A stretch of 64,000 nucleotides of DNA, taken from NCBI GenBank assembly GCA_022072455.1, contig JAJVHY010000017.1, forward strand, positions 175,151-239,150. Direction: 5' to 3'. This stretch comes from Verrucomicrobiia bacterium (GTDB lineage: Bacteria; Verrucomicrobiota; Verrucomicrobiia; Palsa-1439). Each line of letters begins with the position of its first letter. Position 1 is the first letter of the stretch. This document shows positions 35,704 through 45,876 of the stretch, piece after piece. A program made the position numbers and the translations under genes. Below the pieces are notes generated by a model. That model was not told where the DNA came from and did not search any database. It was given only the letters and a program-made list of their open reading frames with translations.

Positions 35704-37457
35704 AAACACAGCCCCCGCTCGTCCATCTCGCCCTCTTTGTTCAGATCGGCAATACTTGGCAGCCAGCGACAGTGCTCAACGCCCGGCGAACCGTCACCAA
35801 GCCCCCGTTCGTCGCCAGTTGGAAAAGGCAGGGACCTGTCCTGCAGCTCAAACTGCGCCGGCGTGACTCGCGGCCGTTCACACCGACCGCATACCGCGTC
35901 GAGGTCGCCCTTCCGCTGCGCAACTACTCCTATTCAGTCGTTCCTGATTGCGGCCGGCACTATGTGAACACCGCCAAAGGGCTCGACATCCGGTCGGGCG
36001 CGTTCGGCGTCCACGCCGCCAATGCCGGCCACCCGTTCTTCGCCCTCGCCGATGAAGCCGGCAAGTTCTGGTTCGCGTTTGGGATTCCGTCGGCCAAGGG
36101 CGAAGTGCGGTGCCGGCGGGTGTTGCCGCGGATTAGTTCACGCAAGGCGCTCGTGGGCGGCGATGATCTGTTGGCGCTCTCGTTCGAGTGGGAGGCCGGC
36201 GCCGGGCCGATTGAGTTTTTCGCCACCGGCCGGGAGAAGACTTGGTTTCACGCCCTCCGCCGCTACACCGCCGGCATCCGTCAAGCCGAAAACCTCCGCT
36301 ATCCCATCCAAGAAGAAGCGTGGCAGCCGGTCTGGTGTAATTGGACGGCGTTCAGTTCGGACGACCTGACCGGCAAGCGGGTCATTGCGAACGCGCGCAT
36401 CGCATACGACCTCGGCATCCGCACGGTGATCATTGACGACGGCTGGTTCGGGCCGGGCCTCGATAGCGAACTGACGCTGAATTTTGGGGATTACCGGCCA
36501 GACCCGAAAAAGTTTCCGAATTTGCCGGCCACAGTTCGCGCGCTTCAGGCGATTGGCCACAAGGTTCTGCTGTGGCACGCGCCGTTGTGCGTGGCGCGGA
36601 CGGCGCCGGTCTGGGCAAAACTCCAGCGGTGGGCGATGTTTGTGGACCGGCAGGAGTTCACGAGCGTCAACGGGCTTCAGCAACTCTGCCCGGCTTGTCC
36701 GGAAGTCCGGGCGTATGTCGCGCGCGAGACGGAGCGGCTGTTGCGCGACTACGGCGTGGATGGGTTGAAAGTTGATCTCTACAATTGTTTGCCGACGCGC
36801 CGGTGTGATTCACCGCACCATTCGCACGATATCGCCGACCCGGTCGCCGCCGTGGACGCGACAATGGCGGCGCAATGGACAGCGGCGCAACGTGTGAAGC
36901 CGGATGTGATCTTCGAGTTGAAGCAGGATTACGGCAACGTTCGCCTCTGCCGGCATGGTTCGATGGTGCGGGCCGGGGACACGGCGTATGACGTCAATAC
37001 GAATCTGCGCCGGTGTTTCTACAATCAGGCCTATGCCCAATGCGTGCTCAACGATTATTTCGTGTCGGACGCGTTCATCGCGCCGGCCGCGCTGCGGTTG
37101 GCGATGATTCGGATGCTGACGGCGGGCGTGCCGGCTTTTGGGAACGACATGACGCGGTTGACCGCCGCGCAGCGCAAGGTGATCCGGGAATGGTTGGACT
37201 TTTACCGGCAGGAACTACCGATGTTCCGGCAGCCGCGCGAGCCGCAGGATAATTTGCTCGGTGTTTGGCAGGGCGGCAATCGGCAGCGTGCCTGGGTGAG
37301 CGCATGGTCGGAGGCGCGCGAAATTCGGTTGCCGGCGGCGCAGACGATTTTCGTCATGAACGCGACAGCGCACGATGAACTTTATGTCCGCCGGCCCGGC
37401 CAGAAGGTCGTCCGCTTGCCGGTGCCCTCGGGTGGCCGGGTGGTTTTGAAATCATGA
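35700..37457 (+). CDS. GH36-like alpha-galactosidase
   Basis: This encodes 585 aa. The ATG at 35700 overlaps the TGA of the giant gene. After a beta-rich N-terminal domain, a (beta/alpha)8 barrel shows WCNWTAFSSDD, GIRTVIIDDGWFG, GHKVLLWHAPLC and DGLKVDLYN (nucleophile candidate Asp359), then RAGDTAYDVN (acid/base candidate Asp427). This order fits clan GH-D (GH36/GH27-like). No signal peptide is present, so it should be cytoplasmic and act on imported alpha-galactosides or related oligosaccharides. Specificity is inferred. Confidence 0.82.
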   Translation: MKTQPPLVHLALFVQIGNTWQPATVLNARRTVTKPPFVASWKRQGPVLQLKLRRRDSRPFTPTAYRVEVALPLRNYSYSVVPDCGRHYVNTAKGLDIRSGAFGVHAANAGHPFFALADEAGKFWFAFGIPSAKGEVRCRRVLPRISSRKALVGGDDLLALSFEWEAGAGPIEFFATGREKTWFHALRRYTAGIRQAENLRYPIQEEAWQPVWCNWTAFSSDDLTGKRVIANARIAYDLGIRTVIIDDGWFGPGLDSELTLNFGDYRPDPKKFPNLPATVRALQAIGHKVLLWHAPLCVARTAPVWAKLQRWAMFVDRQEFTSVNGLQQLCPACPEVRAYVARETERLLRDYGVDGLKVDLYNCLPTRRCDSPHHSHDIADPVAAVDATMAAQWTAAQRVKPDVIFELKQDYGNVRLCRHGSMVRAGDTAYDVNTNLRRCFYNQAYAQCVLNDYFVSDAFIAPAALRLAMIRMLTAGVPAFGNDMTRLTAAQRKVIREWLDFYRQELPMFRQPREPQDNLLGVWQGGNRQRAWVSAWSEAREIRLPAAQTIFVMNATAHDELYVRRPGQKVVRLPVPSGGRVVLKS

Positions 37458-38686
37458 AAAAACGATATGCATTGGTGGGATGTGGTGGGCGTGGGCTGGG
37501 CATGTTTGCGATGCCGATTGTGCGCAAGTATCCGGCGGTCGCGGAACTCGTGGGCATTTGTGATACGAATACCGGCCGGATGGCGTACTTGAACCGGATC
37601 TTGGGCTGCCAGGTGCCGGCGTTCACTGATTTCGCTGCGATGCTGCGCCAGACGCGGCCGGATACCGTGATCATCGCCACACCGGACGCGTTGCACCACG
37701 AATTCATCGTGCGCACACTGGAGGCCGGGTGTGATGCCGTCAGCGAGAAGCCGATGACGATTGACGCCGAGAAATGCCGGGCCATTTTCGCGGCGGAGAA
37801 ACGCACCGGGCGGCGCGTGACTGTGACGTTCAACGTGCGCTTCGTCCCGTACATCGCTAAACTCCGGGAAGTCCTCGCCAGCGGTGCCATCGGCAAGATC
37901 ATCTCGGTGGACCTGAATTATCAACTCGACCGGCAACACGGCGCGGACTATTTCCGGCGCTGGCATCGGCGCAAGGAAATTTCGGGCGGGCTGCTGGTCC
38001 ACAAGAGCACGCACCACTTTGACATGGTCAACTGGCTGATTGCCGACGATCCGCTGGTGGTGTACGCGATGGGGTCACTGCAATTTTACGGGCCGAAACG
38101 CCCGGAGCGGAGCGGCCGGTGTGTCGGCTGCCAATACGCGAAGACCTGCGAGTTCTATTTCGACATTCGCCAGCCGATGGCGGTCGGCGAGATGCTCGAC
38201 AATGCTGAGTTGTACGCCAATGTCGAACACCTCGACGGGTATTACCGGGATCAGTGCGTGTTTGCCGATGAGATCAATATCGAGGACACGATGAATCTGA
38301 CCGTCCGTTATGCCGGCGGGGCGCAGATGAGTTACTCGCTCAACGCGCACTGCATCAACGAAGGCTGGACGCTCGGCGTCAACGGTACGGCGGGCCGGCT
38401 CGAAGCCGAGAACTGGTACAGCGGTCCACGCGCCAAAAATCCGACCCGCGAAATCACCATTCACCGGCCCAGCGGCACGGAAGTCATCGCCGTCCCACTC
38501 GATACGACGGCGCACGGTGGTGGTGATTACCGGCTGCATGAGATGTTGTTCAACGGACCGAAACCCGATCCGCTCGGTCAGATGGCGTCGTCGCGGGCGG
38601 GGGCAATGTCGTGTCTGATCGGCGCGGCCGGGAATGAGTCCATCCGGACCGGATTGCCGGTCTGGATCAACGATTTGCTGGGATGA
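37454..38686 (+). CDS. Gfo/Idh/MocA-family oxidoreductase
   Basis: This encodes 410 aa. The Rossmann motif is VGCGGRGLGMF (residues 8-18); EKP is at 98-100 and GGLLVHKSTHHFDMVNW supplies the catalytic-region His. A Cys cluster (CVGCQYAKTC) follows at about 219-228, as in a subgroup of the family, and may bind metal. It is an NAD(P)-dependent sugar or sugar-acid dehydrogenase. It overlaps both neighbours by 4 bases (ATGA). Substrate unknown. Confidence 0.93.
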   Translation: MKKRYALVGCGGRGLGMFAMPIVRKYPAVAELVGICDTNTGRMAYLNRILGCQVPAFTDFAAMLRQTRPDTVIIATPDALHHEFIVRTLEAGCDAVSEKPMTIDAEKCRAIFAAEKRTGRRVTVTFNVRFVPYIAKLREVLASGAIGKIISVDLNYQLDRQHGADYFRRWHRRKEISGGLLVHKSTHHFDMVNWLIADDPLVVYAMGSLQFYGPKRPERSGRCVGCQYAKTCEFYFDIRQPMAVGEMLDNAELYANVEHLDGYYRDQCVFADEINIEDTMNLTVRYAGGAQMSYSLNAHCINEGWTLGVNGTAGRLEAENWYSGPRAKNPTREITIHRPSGTEVIAVPLDTTAHGGGDYRLHEMLFNGPKPDPLGQMASSRAGAMSCLIGAAGNESIRTGLPVWINDLLG

Positions 38687-40701
38687 AACTTGACGCGTCA
38701 TACACGCTGGTCGCGCCGGAATCCGGGCCGGTGCGGTTTGCGCTTGAGGCGTTGCGGCGGGATTGGCAGGCGGTGTTCGGGGCGGAATTGCGGAATGGTG
38801 AATCATCCCGGCAATTGCGACTCATGCTCGTGAATCTTGGGCGCGAGGAGGCGTACCGGATTACGGTGACGGATGAGATTCGCATCGAGGGAAATGACGA
38901 GCTGGGATTGGTGTTCGGGATTTACTGGTTTTGCGAGGAAGTGCTCGGGGTTGATCCGTACCAATTTTGGACCGACCACGTGCCGGTGCGGCAACGCGAG
39001 ATTGCGGTGGCGGAAGGCGTCCGCGTCCAACCGGAACCGGCCGTGCGGTTTCGCGGGTGGTTTATCAACGGCGAGGATTGTCTCATCGGCTGGCACGACG
39101 AGATGCGAATCTCGCCGGCGACCTGGCGGGCGATTTTCGAGACGATGTTGCGCGCGGGGTTCAACATGGTGATTCCCGGCACGGGGGTGGCGCCGACTGA
39201 TCCGCAGGTTGATCTGGCGGCGGCGATGGGGTTGTGGATCACCCAGCATCATGCCGAGCCACTGGGCGCGCGGATGTTTAGTGAAGCGTATCCCGGGATT
39301 CCGGCGCGCTGGCCGGAGGAATGGCCGCGGTTCGAGGCGTTGTACCGGGAAGCCATTCTCGCGGCAGAAGGACGCAAGACGGTGTGGGCGGTCGGGTTTC
39401 GCGGTCAGGGTGATCAGCCGTTTTACCGCGATGATCCCCGGCACACATCGCCTGAACAGCGGGGTGCGGTCATCGGCGAAGCCATTCGCCGGCAACAGGC
39501 GTTGATCCGGGAACTCGCGCCCGGCCCGCACCATTTTGCACACAACATCTATGGCGAAAGCGCGCTGTATTACCGGGCCGGGCATCTGCCGTTGCCGGAT
39601 GACGTGATGCGCGTGTGGGGCGACAATGGTTACGGGGCGATGTGCATGCGGCGGATGAGTGCGCATCCCGGCGAGAAACGGATCCCAGCCACGCCACTGG
39701 CGGGGGACCGGCTGAATGGCGTCTACTACCATGTCAATTTTCACGACCTGCAAGTGTCCAACCAACTCACGCCGCTGGTGGCGCCGGAGTTGATTCGCGA
39801 TGAGTTGGGGGCGATGCTGATGCCAAATGGGTTTCATTATCTCACCTTGAATGTCGGCAACATTCGACCACATGTGCATGGCATCGGCTTGATTGGCCGG
39901 ATGGTGAACCATCCCCCGGCGGTGCCGGCCTACGAATCTGATTTCTGTCGCCGGCATTTCCCGGGGTTTGAAACGCAAGCCGCGACGTTCATCCGCCGGT
40001 ATTACGCAGCCACCGGCAACTACGGTCCGCACCGCGATGAACGCATCGGGGAAGAAGGCTGGCATTATCCATTGCGGACCGGAATCGCCTGTGTGTTGCG
40101 CGGCGAGAACGCGGCTGAGCATGTGACGTTTCGGTTCATTGCTGACCGGCCCGCCGACAGTGCCGGTTGTTTCCAGTGGATGCGCGAGCGCGCCGGGGAA
40201 TCGTTGCCGCGGTGGGAGACTTTGGCGCGGGACACGGCGGCGATCGAGCAGGCCGGCTGGCGTGATTCGTTTGGGATGTTCATTAACTATAATTTGCACT
40301 CGTGCCGGGGGACGGTGGCCGGGATGGAGGGGTTGTTGGCGTATCTGCGCGCAGAGTGGGAGGCGGCGTTTTGCCGGTTCGCCGATGCGTTGCAGCACAT
40401 GGAAGCTGCCCATGCCGCGCTGCGGGCGACCGAACACGGCAAGTGGAAGAATTTTTACCGGGGCGATTGTCTGACCGGCACGCCGAAGACTCTGCGGGCA
40501 TTGGACGTGATTCTCGGAGTCTGCCGGCTGCGTGGTGATACAAGTTGGCCGCGGTCGGCGTGGATGATCAAGGCTCTTGGGACCACCAGCCACGCGGTCG
40601 GCATTCTCGGGCAAACGACGACTGATGACCGCCGGCTTGCCGCGGCATTGGTGCGAAGAGGACAAGGCGATCCGCAAGAGGATCTCGCGCTGCTGCGATG
40701 A
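38683..40701 (+). CDS. GH115-like alpha-glucuronidase family protein
   Basis: This encodes 672 aa. The N-terminal domain (residues 1-110, [45 protein letters not shown]) and the barrel start [18 protein letters not shown] resemble GH115 xylan alpha-1,2-glucuronidases. Later segments are [22 protein letters not shown] and [14 protein letters not shown]. There is no signal peptide. If correct, it removes glucuronic-acid side groups from oligosaccharides in the cytoplasm. Residue-level catalysis is not settled for me, so GH115-like is used. It overlaps both neighbours by 4 bases. Confidence 0.72.
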   Translation: MKLDASYTLVAPESGPVRFALEALRRDWQAVFGAELRNGESSRQLRLMLVNLGREEAYRITVTDEIRIEGNDELGLVFGIYWFCEEVLGVDPYQFWTDHVPVRQREIAVAEGVRVQPEPAVRFRGWFINGEDCLIGWHDEMRISPATWRAIFETMLRAGFNMVIPGTGVAPTDPQVDLAAAMGLWITQHHAEPLGARMFSEAYPGIPARWPEEWPRFEALYREAILAAEGRKTVWAVGFRGQGDQPFYRDDPRHTSPEQRGAVIGEAIRRQQALIRELAPGPHHFAHNIYGESALYYRAGHLPLPDDVMRVWGDNGYGAMCMRRMSAHPGEKRIPATPLAGDRLNGVYYHVNFHDLQVSNQLTPLVAPELIRDELGAMLMPNGFHYLTLNVGNIRPHVHGIGLIGRMVNHPPAVPAYESDFCRRHFPGFETQAATFIRRYYAATGNYGPHRDERIGEEGWHYPLRTGIACVLRGENAAEHVTFRFIADRPADSAGCFQWMRERAGESLPRWETLARDTAAIEQAGWRDSFGMFINYNLHSCRGTVAGMEGLLAYLRAEWEAAFCRFADALQHMEAAHAALRATEHGKWKNFYRGDCLTGTPKTLRALDVILGVCRLRGDTSWPRSAWMIKALGTTSHAVGILGQTTTDDRRLAAALVRRGQGDPQEDLALLR

Positions 40702-41537
40702 AACACCCGGACGCAATCGCACCTGAAACCAGCCTGGCCGAGCGTTTTCGCTTGCGGGCTTTCACGTTGATCGAGCTGTTGGTGGTCATCGCGATCATTG
40801 CCATTCTGGCCGCGCTGCTGCTGCCGTCGCTGCAAAGCGCGCGTGAATCCGCCCGGCGCAGCAGTTGCATGAACAATCTCCGGCAGATTTCGTTGATGTG
40901 CTTGAACTACAGCACGGACAACAATGACTGGTTGCCGGGGCCAAGCAACGTCAGTTGTCCCAATAAGGATATGTGGTTTTTTACCGGGGGATCGACCGGC
41001 GGCGTTTACGCGACTCTGTACGTCGCCGGCGCGGGGACGAATGGAACTTGGTTTCCGAAGTACAGTTCCAGCAAGAATTCCACGTACCAAAACCTTTACC
41101 GTTGCCCCAGTCTGCAGTTTGGCCGCACGGCGGTTTTCCCGAGTTTTGGGCATTCTTCCTACATGTATTTTGGCGGACATGGGACGTCCACCAATCCGTC
41201 CTCGTGGTACGGCTGGTTGAGCAGCAACTATCACAACGGCTTTCGGCGGACGCCCAAAATTTCCTTGATCAGCGATCCGGCTGAAACGGCGCTGCTGATG
41301 GATACCACGTTCCTCGGAGTGCCGCATCCGTTCGTCTACTACTTCAGCGACACGTCGAGTTTTCCGGCCATCAACCACGCCACGCCGGGCGGCTTGGGGG
41401 CGCTTGGGCAGAACATTGTCTTTGATGACGGCCATGGTGAGTGGATCGCGAATCCCGCCAGCCGGACGCTGCGTTTCACCGGCGGGACGGTTAATAACGC
41501 CAGTTATCCGGCCGCACCAGGTGAAGTCCGCTGGTGA
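40698..41537 (+). CDS. Prepilin-type protein (DUF1559-like), first of three
   Basis: This encodes 279 aa. A positively charged leader ends at RA before [20 protein letters not shown] (residues 23-42), a type IV prepilin/pseudopilin signal with the conserved Glu at +5. The helix continues as [20 protein letters not shown]. The C-terminal domain has YRCPSL and ends with [24 protein letters not shown], where H and DG are 16 residues apart. Processing by prepilin peptidase is expected. It overlaps the GH115-like gene by 4 bases. Confidence 0.9.
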   Translation: MKHPDAIAPETSLAERFRLRAFTLIELLVVIAIIAILAALLLPSLQSARESARRSSCMNNLRQISLMCLNYSTDNNDWLPGPSNVSCPNKDMWFFTGGSTGGVYATLYVAGAGTNGTWFPKYSSSKNSTYQNLYRCPSLQFGRTAVFPSFGHSSYMYFGGHGTSTNPSSWYGWLSSNYHNGFRRTPKISLISDPAETALLMDTTFLGVPHPFVYYFSDTSSFPAINHATPGGLGALGQNIVFDDGHGEWIANPASRTLRFTGGTVNNASYPAAPGEVRW

Positions 41538-41546
41538 AGTTGACGC

Positions 41547-42437
41547 ATGAATCACTGCAATTTTCTTCGAGCCCAGGCTCCTGAAATTGCTCCACTGGAA
41601 ATCAGCAGTCTGGTTGCGCGTCCACTGCGCCCGTGGGTCCCCCGGCCGGCGGGCCGGCGACTCGTGGCGTTTACGTTGATCGAGTTGTTGGTGGTCGTTG
41701 CCATCATCGCCCTGTTGGCGGCATTGTTACTGCCGTCACTGCAAAGCGCGCGCGAGTCTTCCAAGCGCACGGTCTGTCTGAACAATCTTCGACAAATTCA
41801 GTTGATGTGTGAGAGCTATGGCAGTGATTTCGACGGTTGGTATCCGCCCCCCGGCAATACATCGCTGCCGTGCAAGGATATGTCGTTCGTGTACGTGCCG
41901 CATCATAGCGCGACGGGGACTTTCCCCAACTTTCCCAATTACAGCACCAAGAAGGGGAGTGCGTACCAGACGCTCTACTACTGTCCGAGCGTGCGCAACT
42001 TCCGTCCCAGCGGGCCGTCCTCCGACGATGCCATCCCGTACAGCTATTTCGGGGGAGCAAAGACCAACGTCCTGCCGGCGAATATCTATTTTGGCTGGGC
42101 CACCAACAACTGTCGGAACGGCTTCCTGCCGACACCACGCGCCGGAATGTCGCTCAACCCGGCCACCTCGGCCCTTGTGATGGATAACGGTTGGCTCAAC
42201 CCGCCCGACGAAGCCCCGACATCCACGCCGGGCTTCATCTATAAAAACAGCCTCGTCGATGTGCCGGCAGCCAACCATGTCGGCCGCGACGGCTGGAGCA
42301 TGCAAGGCGTCAACATTGTCTTCGTCGATGGCCACGGGGAATGGGTCAATCTGCAAGCGGTCTCCAACGATCCAATCAGCTACACCACCCGCAAGAAATT
42401 CAAAGGCCCTGGGGGAAGATTCTGGACATACTGGTGA
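41547..42437 (+). CDS. Prepilin-type protein (DUF1559-like), second of three
   Basis: This encodes 296 aa. A long leader of about 42 residues precedes [20 protein letters not shown], then [21 protein letters not shown]. The C-terminal [20 protein letters not shown] again has H-X16-DG. It is about as close to the first prepilin gene as a tandem duplicate, 9 bases downstream. Pseudopilins assemble into the short pilus of type II secretion; no T2SS motor gene is in the window. Confidence 0.9.
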   Translation: MNHCNFLRAQAPEIAPLEISSLVARPLRPWVPRPAGRRLVAFTLIELLVVVAIIALLAALLLPSLQSARESSKRTVCLNNLRQIQLMCESYGSDFDGWYPPPGNTSLPCKDMSFVYVPHHSATGTFPNFPNYSTKKGSAYQTLYYCPSVRNFRPSGPSSDDAIPYSYFGGAKTNVLPANIYFGWATNNCRNGFLPTPRAGMSLNPATSALVMDNGWLNPPDEAPTSTPGFIYKNSLVDVPAANHVGRDGWSMQGVNIVFVDGHGEWVNLQAVSNDPISYTTRKKFKGPGGRFWTYW

Positions 42438-42462
42438 ATCCAACGGACGGTTGGAATGCGTC

Positions 42463-43644
42463 ATGAGCCTTCAGGAAATACTCCGGACCAAAGCCACCGA
42501 AATCGCGCCACGGATCAAGGAAATCCGCCGGTATCTACATGCCCACCCGGAACTGTCACTCCACGAAACCGGCACCGCCAAGTTAGTCGCCGACCGGCTG
42601 CATGCACTGGGTCTCCAACCCCAGTTGATGGTCGGAGCGACCGGCGTGACGGCACTGATTACCGGCGACTTGCCGGGGCGCAAGACGGTTGCGTTGCGCG
42701 CCGACATGGATGCGCTGCCGATTGTCGAAACCACTGGGTTGCCGTATGCCTCACAGAATCCCGGCGTCATGCATGCGTGTGGCCACGATGGGCATACTGC
42801 CAATCTCCTCGGGGCGGCCGAGTTGCTGCTGGAGGTCCGCTCCCAGTTTGGTGGCCACGTGAAATTGATCTTCCAGCCTGCCGAAGAATTTGGCGGGGGC
42901 GCGCACCGGATGATTGCGGAACAGGTCTTGGAACAGCCGAAAGTGGATGCCATTTTTGGGCTTCACGGCTGGCCGAAAATTGACGTTGGCGCCATCGGCG
43001 TCCGCTCGGGCCCCATGTTGGCCGCCAGTGACAATTTCACCATCACCGTCACGGGGCGAGGCACACATGCGGCCTATCCGCAAAACGGCCTGAACCCAAT
43101 CAGCGGTTTGTGCCGGCTGGTGCAGGACTTGGAGACGATACCCGCCACCCGCATCAGCGCCCTCGAAACCGCCGTCGTCACGGTCGCGAGCTTGGTGGCC
43201 GGTGGCGCCGCCAACAATGTCGTGCCGGAAACGGGAACCATCCAAGGGACTTACCGGACGCTTTCGGATTCGGTTCGGCTTCAGATCGGCGACGAGATTC
43301 GCCGCCGGGCATCCGCCTTGGAGTCGCTGGGATACACCGTCCAAGTCACGTTAAAAGCCGGCAATCCCGTCACGATGAATTCGGCTGCGTTGGAGGCCGT
43401 CGTCACGCGTTCCCTCGCGACGCAACTAGGGTCGGCGCGGGTGATGCAGATCACCGAGCCATCCATGGGCGCGGAAGACTTTGCCAAATATGGCGCGCAC
43501 GTGCCCGCCTATTTCCTGCTGCTGGGAGTCGGTGAGCGGCCCGCCCTCCACAACCCCGGCTATGACTTCAACGATGATGCTTTGTCGTTCGGGATGCAGG
43601 CGTTCGTGCGAATCGCCGTGGAGTTTCTGGCGGAACGATCCTGA
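42463..43644 (+). CDS. M20-family amidohydrolase (aminoacylase/hippurate-hydrolase type)
   Basis: This encodes 393 aa from the ATG at 42463 (MSLQEILRTK). Family motifs are RRYLHAHPELSLHETGTA, LRADMDALPIVETTGLPYASQNPGVMHACGHDGHTANLLGAA (metal and catalytic His/Asp), FQPAEEFGGGAHRM and MGAEDFAKY. It is a cytoplasmic metal-dependent enzyme that hydrolyses N-acyl amino acids or similar amides. It is the last gene of the operon from 27847. Its 3' end overlaps the converging C45 gene by 77 bases. Confidence 0.92.
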   Translation: MSLQEILRTKATEIAPRIKEIRRYLHAHPELSLHETGTAKLVADRLHALGLQPQLMVGATGVTALITGDLPGRKTVALRADMDALPIVETTGLPYASQNPGVMHACGHDGHTANLLGAAELLLEVRSQFGGHVKLIFQPAEEFGGGAHRMIAEQVLEQPKVDAIFGLHGWPKIDVGAIGVRSGPMLAASDNFTITVTGRGTHAAYPQNGLNPISGLCRLVQDLETIPATRISALETAVVTVASLVAGGAANNVVPETGTIQGTYRTLSDSVRLQIGDEIRRRASALESLGYTVQVTLKAGNPVTMNSAALEAVVTRSLATQLGSARVMQITEPSMGAEDFAKYGAHVPAYFLLLGVGERPALHNPGYDFNDDALSFGMQAFVRIAVEFLAERS

Positions 43645-44701
43645 CGGGCACGGCCCGGTATTTTCCGAGCGAGGGCGCGGTCTCGCAGATCCAGGCGCGA
43701 CACGCGGCGGGATCAGCGCGACGCAAAACGTGAATCCAGGCGGCAACCGTGCAAAACGGAAACTGGCCGGTCGCATTGCAGAGCGGGTAGGTGCCGGTCG
43801 TATCGCGGGAGATGCGTTTCAACTTCGCGGGGGTCAGCGGTCCGGCGGCGGCCACCAGTTCAGTCAAGCGCGCACTGCGCGCCAATGAGCTGACATATGA
43901 TGGCTGGTGGTGCCGGGCCACGTCCATCTCCGCCTCCATCTCCGCCAGCCGGTAATCGTTGGTCCGACAGATCACGCCGTCGTTCAGGAACCGGTGCGCC
44001 AGCTTTTGGCGGCTGCATTCAACCACCAGTCCGCCGCCGCGCGCGTCCGCGAACATGAGGATCATTCCTTTCCGGTATCCGCCGAGCCCCAGCACCCGTC
44101 GCTCCATCAACTGCTGGATCACGTCGAGCGCCTGCTGGCAGTCGCGGGCGCGTTCGGCTACCCAGCGGAGCACGTGACAATCGTTGAATCCCACCGATAC
44201 GTCCAAATCGCGGATTGGTCCGCCGCTATTATTGATGCCGGCCAGGCCGGCGTCGTTGAGAAACGTGGCGAGGCCAAGGTTGCCGGGATTCGTGCCGCCG
44301 AGGACGAGCGGACCGCGAGGCAAACGCCGGCGGAAACTGATTTGAGGCCACGGTGCCTCATCGCGAATCTTCAAGAGCAACGGCTGCCCGTCCGCCGTTG
44401 CCCGGCCCAGCGCCAGCACGGAAGAACAGTGCCCCGCTTGCTTTGCCGGCGGCGGGGGCGCGCTGTGACAATTGAAATCGAGGAGATCCGCCAAGGTGTC
44501 GCCGGCAAACGCGGCGGCCTCTTCGAGCCAATGCGGGGCGTGGGCGGCCAATAAATCGCGAAACTGCCGGACCCGCCGGGAATCGCGCGCCGGTACGTCC
44601 GTCCGCCAGCGCGTCACGACTTGCTGCCAGAGCGGTCGCCACCGTCTGGCCGCCGCCGTTCCCACAACCGGCGGCGGGCCTTGGAAAGTTGAAATTTGCA
44701 T
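43568..44701 (-). CDS. C45-family N-terminal-nucleophile hydrolase (acyltransferase-like)
   Basis: This encodes 377 aa from MQISTFQGPP; an upstream ATG at 44749 would overlap the divergent gene. The pattern EEAAAFAG..., DFNCHS..., GHCSSVLALGRATADGQPLLLKIRDE (Cys92 as nucleophile), LAGINNSGG and VVECSRQKLAHRF resembles the C45 / acyl-CoA:6-aminopenicillanate acyltransferase-like family, which self-cleaves before Cys. A GGAGG lies 16 bases upstream of the ATG, rather far. It is convergent with the M20 gene (77-base overlap) and divergent from the amidohydrolase gene. Confidence 0.78.
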   Translation of the reverse strand: MQISTFQGPPPVVGTAAARRWRPLWQQVVTRWRTDVPARDSRRVRQFRDLLAAHAPHWLEEAAAFAGDTLADLLDFNCHSAPPPPAKQAGHCSSVLALGRATADGQPLLLKIRDEAPWPQISFRRRLPRGPLVLGGTNPGNLGLATFLNDAGLAGINNSGGPIRDLDVSVGFNDCHVLRWVAERARDCQQALDVIQQLMERRVLGLGGYRKGMILMFADARGGGLVVECSRQKLAHRFLNDGVICRTNDYRLAEMEAEMDVARHHQPSYVSSLARSARLTELVAAAGPLTPAKLKRISRDTTGTYPLCNATGQFPFCTVAAWIHVLRRADPAACRAWICETAPSLGKYRAVPVRIVPPETPRRFARTPASRTTKHHR

Positions 44702-44738
44702 GGTTGCACAATTATTGCCTCCTGCGTAGAAGTCGCCA

Positions 44739-45713
44739 ATGCAAATCATCGATGCGCATATTCACTTCATCGGCAATCACCCGGATTCGTTGGCTCTGTT
44801 GGAGGAACTGGATGTCAAGTTGTTGAACGTGTGCGCCGCATTGGGTGGGGCGGACTGGCGCAAGCTCATGTGGCATGACTACCGTGCCCTGGCACGGGAA
44901 CAGCCGGCGCGGTTTGCGTGGTGTACCGCATTCGACTTGCCGGATTTTCAGGAAGCCGGCTACGCGGACCGGGTGCTTCGCGGATTGGAACAGGACTTCG
45001 CTGACGGTGCCGTCGCCTGCAAGGTTTGGAAGAACATCGGGATGGAACTCAAAGATCCCGCCGGCAACTTCGTGATGATTGACCATCCGGTCTTCGCCCC
45101 GATTTTCGAGTACCTCGCGGAGCGTGGCAAGACCCTGCTGATGCACATCGGTGAACCGTTGGCCTGCTGGCAGCCGTTGGACGTGCAAAACCCGCATTAT
45201 GGGTATTACAGCCAGAATCCCCAGTGGCACATGTATGGTCGCTCCGACGTGCCGGGACACGCGGCACAGGTCGCCGCGCGCGACCGCGTGCTGGAGAATC
45301 ATCCGCGTCTGCGCGTGGTCGGAGCGCATCTCGGCAGTCTGGAATTCGATGTCCGCGAAATCGGCCGCCGCCTGGACCGGTATCCGAATTTTGCCGTGGA
45401 CACTTCGGCGCGACTGGCCGACTTGGCGTTTCAGGACGGTGACCGGGTGCGGGAATTTATAGGCAAGTACTCCGACCGGGTTCTTTTCGGCACGGACATT
45501 GTTGCGTACCAGCCGCAGGCGCAGATGACTGCCGAGGATCGCGGAACGCTGTTGCGCGCCGCGCGGCAAAACTACCACCGGCAACTGGCGTATTTTGGCG
45601 GGACGGCCCCGGTGGAAATTCTCAACCGGCAGATTCCTGGTTTGGGTTTGCCCGAGCAGTTGATGGAGAAACTCTTTCGGACAAACGCCCAAGCCTGGTA
45701 TCCGGGAATCTGA
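44739..45713 (+). CDS. Amidohydrolase (Amidohydro_2 / TIM-barrel metal hydrolase)
   Basis: This encodes 324 aa. The HxH motif is in IIDAHIHFIG (residues 6-8). The later LLMHIGEPLA, VVGAHLGSLEFD and LFGTDIVAYQ supply the other metal-binding His and Asp of the Amidohydro_2 family. No signal peptide. Substrate unknown. Only 37 bases separate it from the C45 gene. It ends 134 bases before the LacI-type operator at 45848. Confidence 0.85.
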   Translation: MQIIDAHIHFIGNHPDSLALLEELDVKLLNVCAALGGADWRKLMWHDYRALAREQPARFAWCTAFDLPDFQEAGYADRVLRGLEQDFADGAVACKVWKNIGMELKDPAGNFVMIDHPVFAPIFEYLAERGKTLLMHIGEPLACWQPLDVQNPHYGYYSQNPQWHMYGRSDVPGHAAQVAARDRVLENHPRLRVVGAHLGSLEFDVREIGRRLDRYPNFAVDTSARLADLAFQDGDRVREFIGKYSDRVLFGTDIVAYQPQAQMTAEDRGTLLRAARQNYHRQLAYFGGTAPVEILNRQIPGLGLPEQLMEKLFRTNAQAWYPGI

Positions 45714-45840
45714 GCCTGACAGCCTATCCCAAAAAGCGGGTGCAGGTCTCCTGATCGCGCCGCTAATGGGCGAGCATCCAGTATGCGCTTGCGAGTCGCA
45801 GAAAAACTCTGTTGGGACGCAAACCCAGTCGAAAGTTTGT

Positions 45841-45868
45841 TTGCCTTTCACAACGTTGTGACTAAAAT
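45841..45868 (+). promoter_or_regulatory. LacI-type operator/promoter 3
   Basis: The -35 TTGCCT lies at 45841-45846, the perfect operator TCACAACGTTGTGA at 45848-45861, and the -10 TAAAAT at 45863-45868, with a 16-base spacer. The expected start (about 45875) is at the ATG of the next gene, so the operon transcript may be leaderless. Confidence 0.8.
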
Positions 45869-45876
45869 ACATTTTT

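Noticed and set aside
38803..40722. 639-aa open frame on the minus strand opposite the GH115-like gene
   Set aside because: Arg/His/Pro-rich antisense frame with no family features. The plus-strand protein has family sequence and overlapping neighbours.
45714..45840. Possible small gene or RNA between the amidohydrolase and the third LacI promoter
   Set aside because: No frame of useful length, no stem-loop with T-run and no conserved motif seen.
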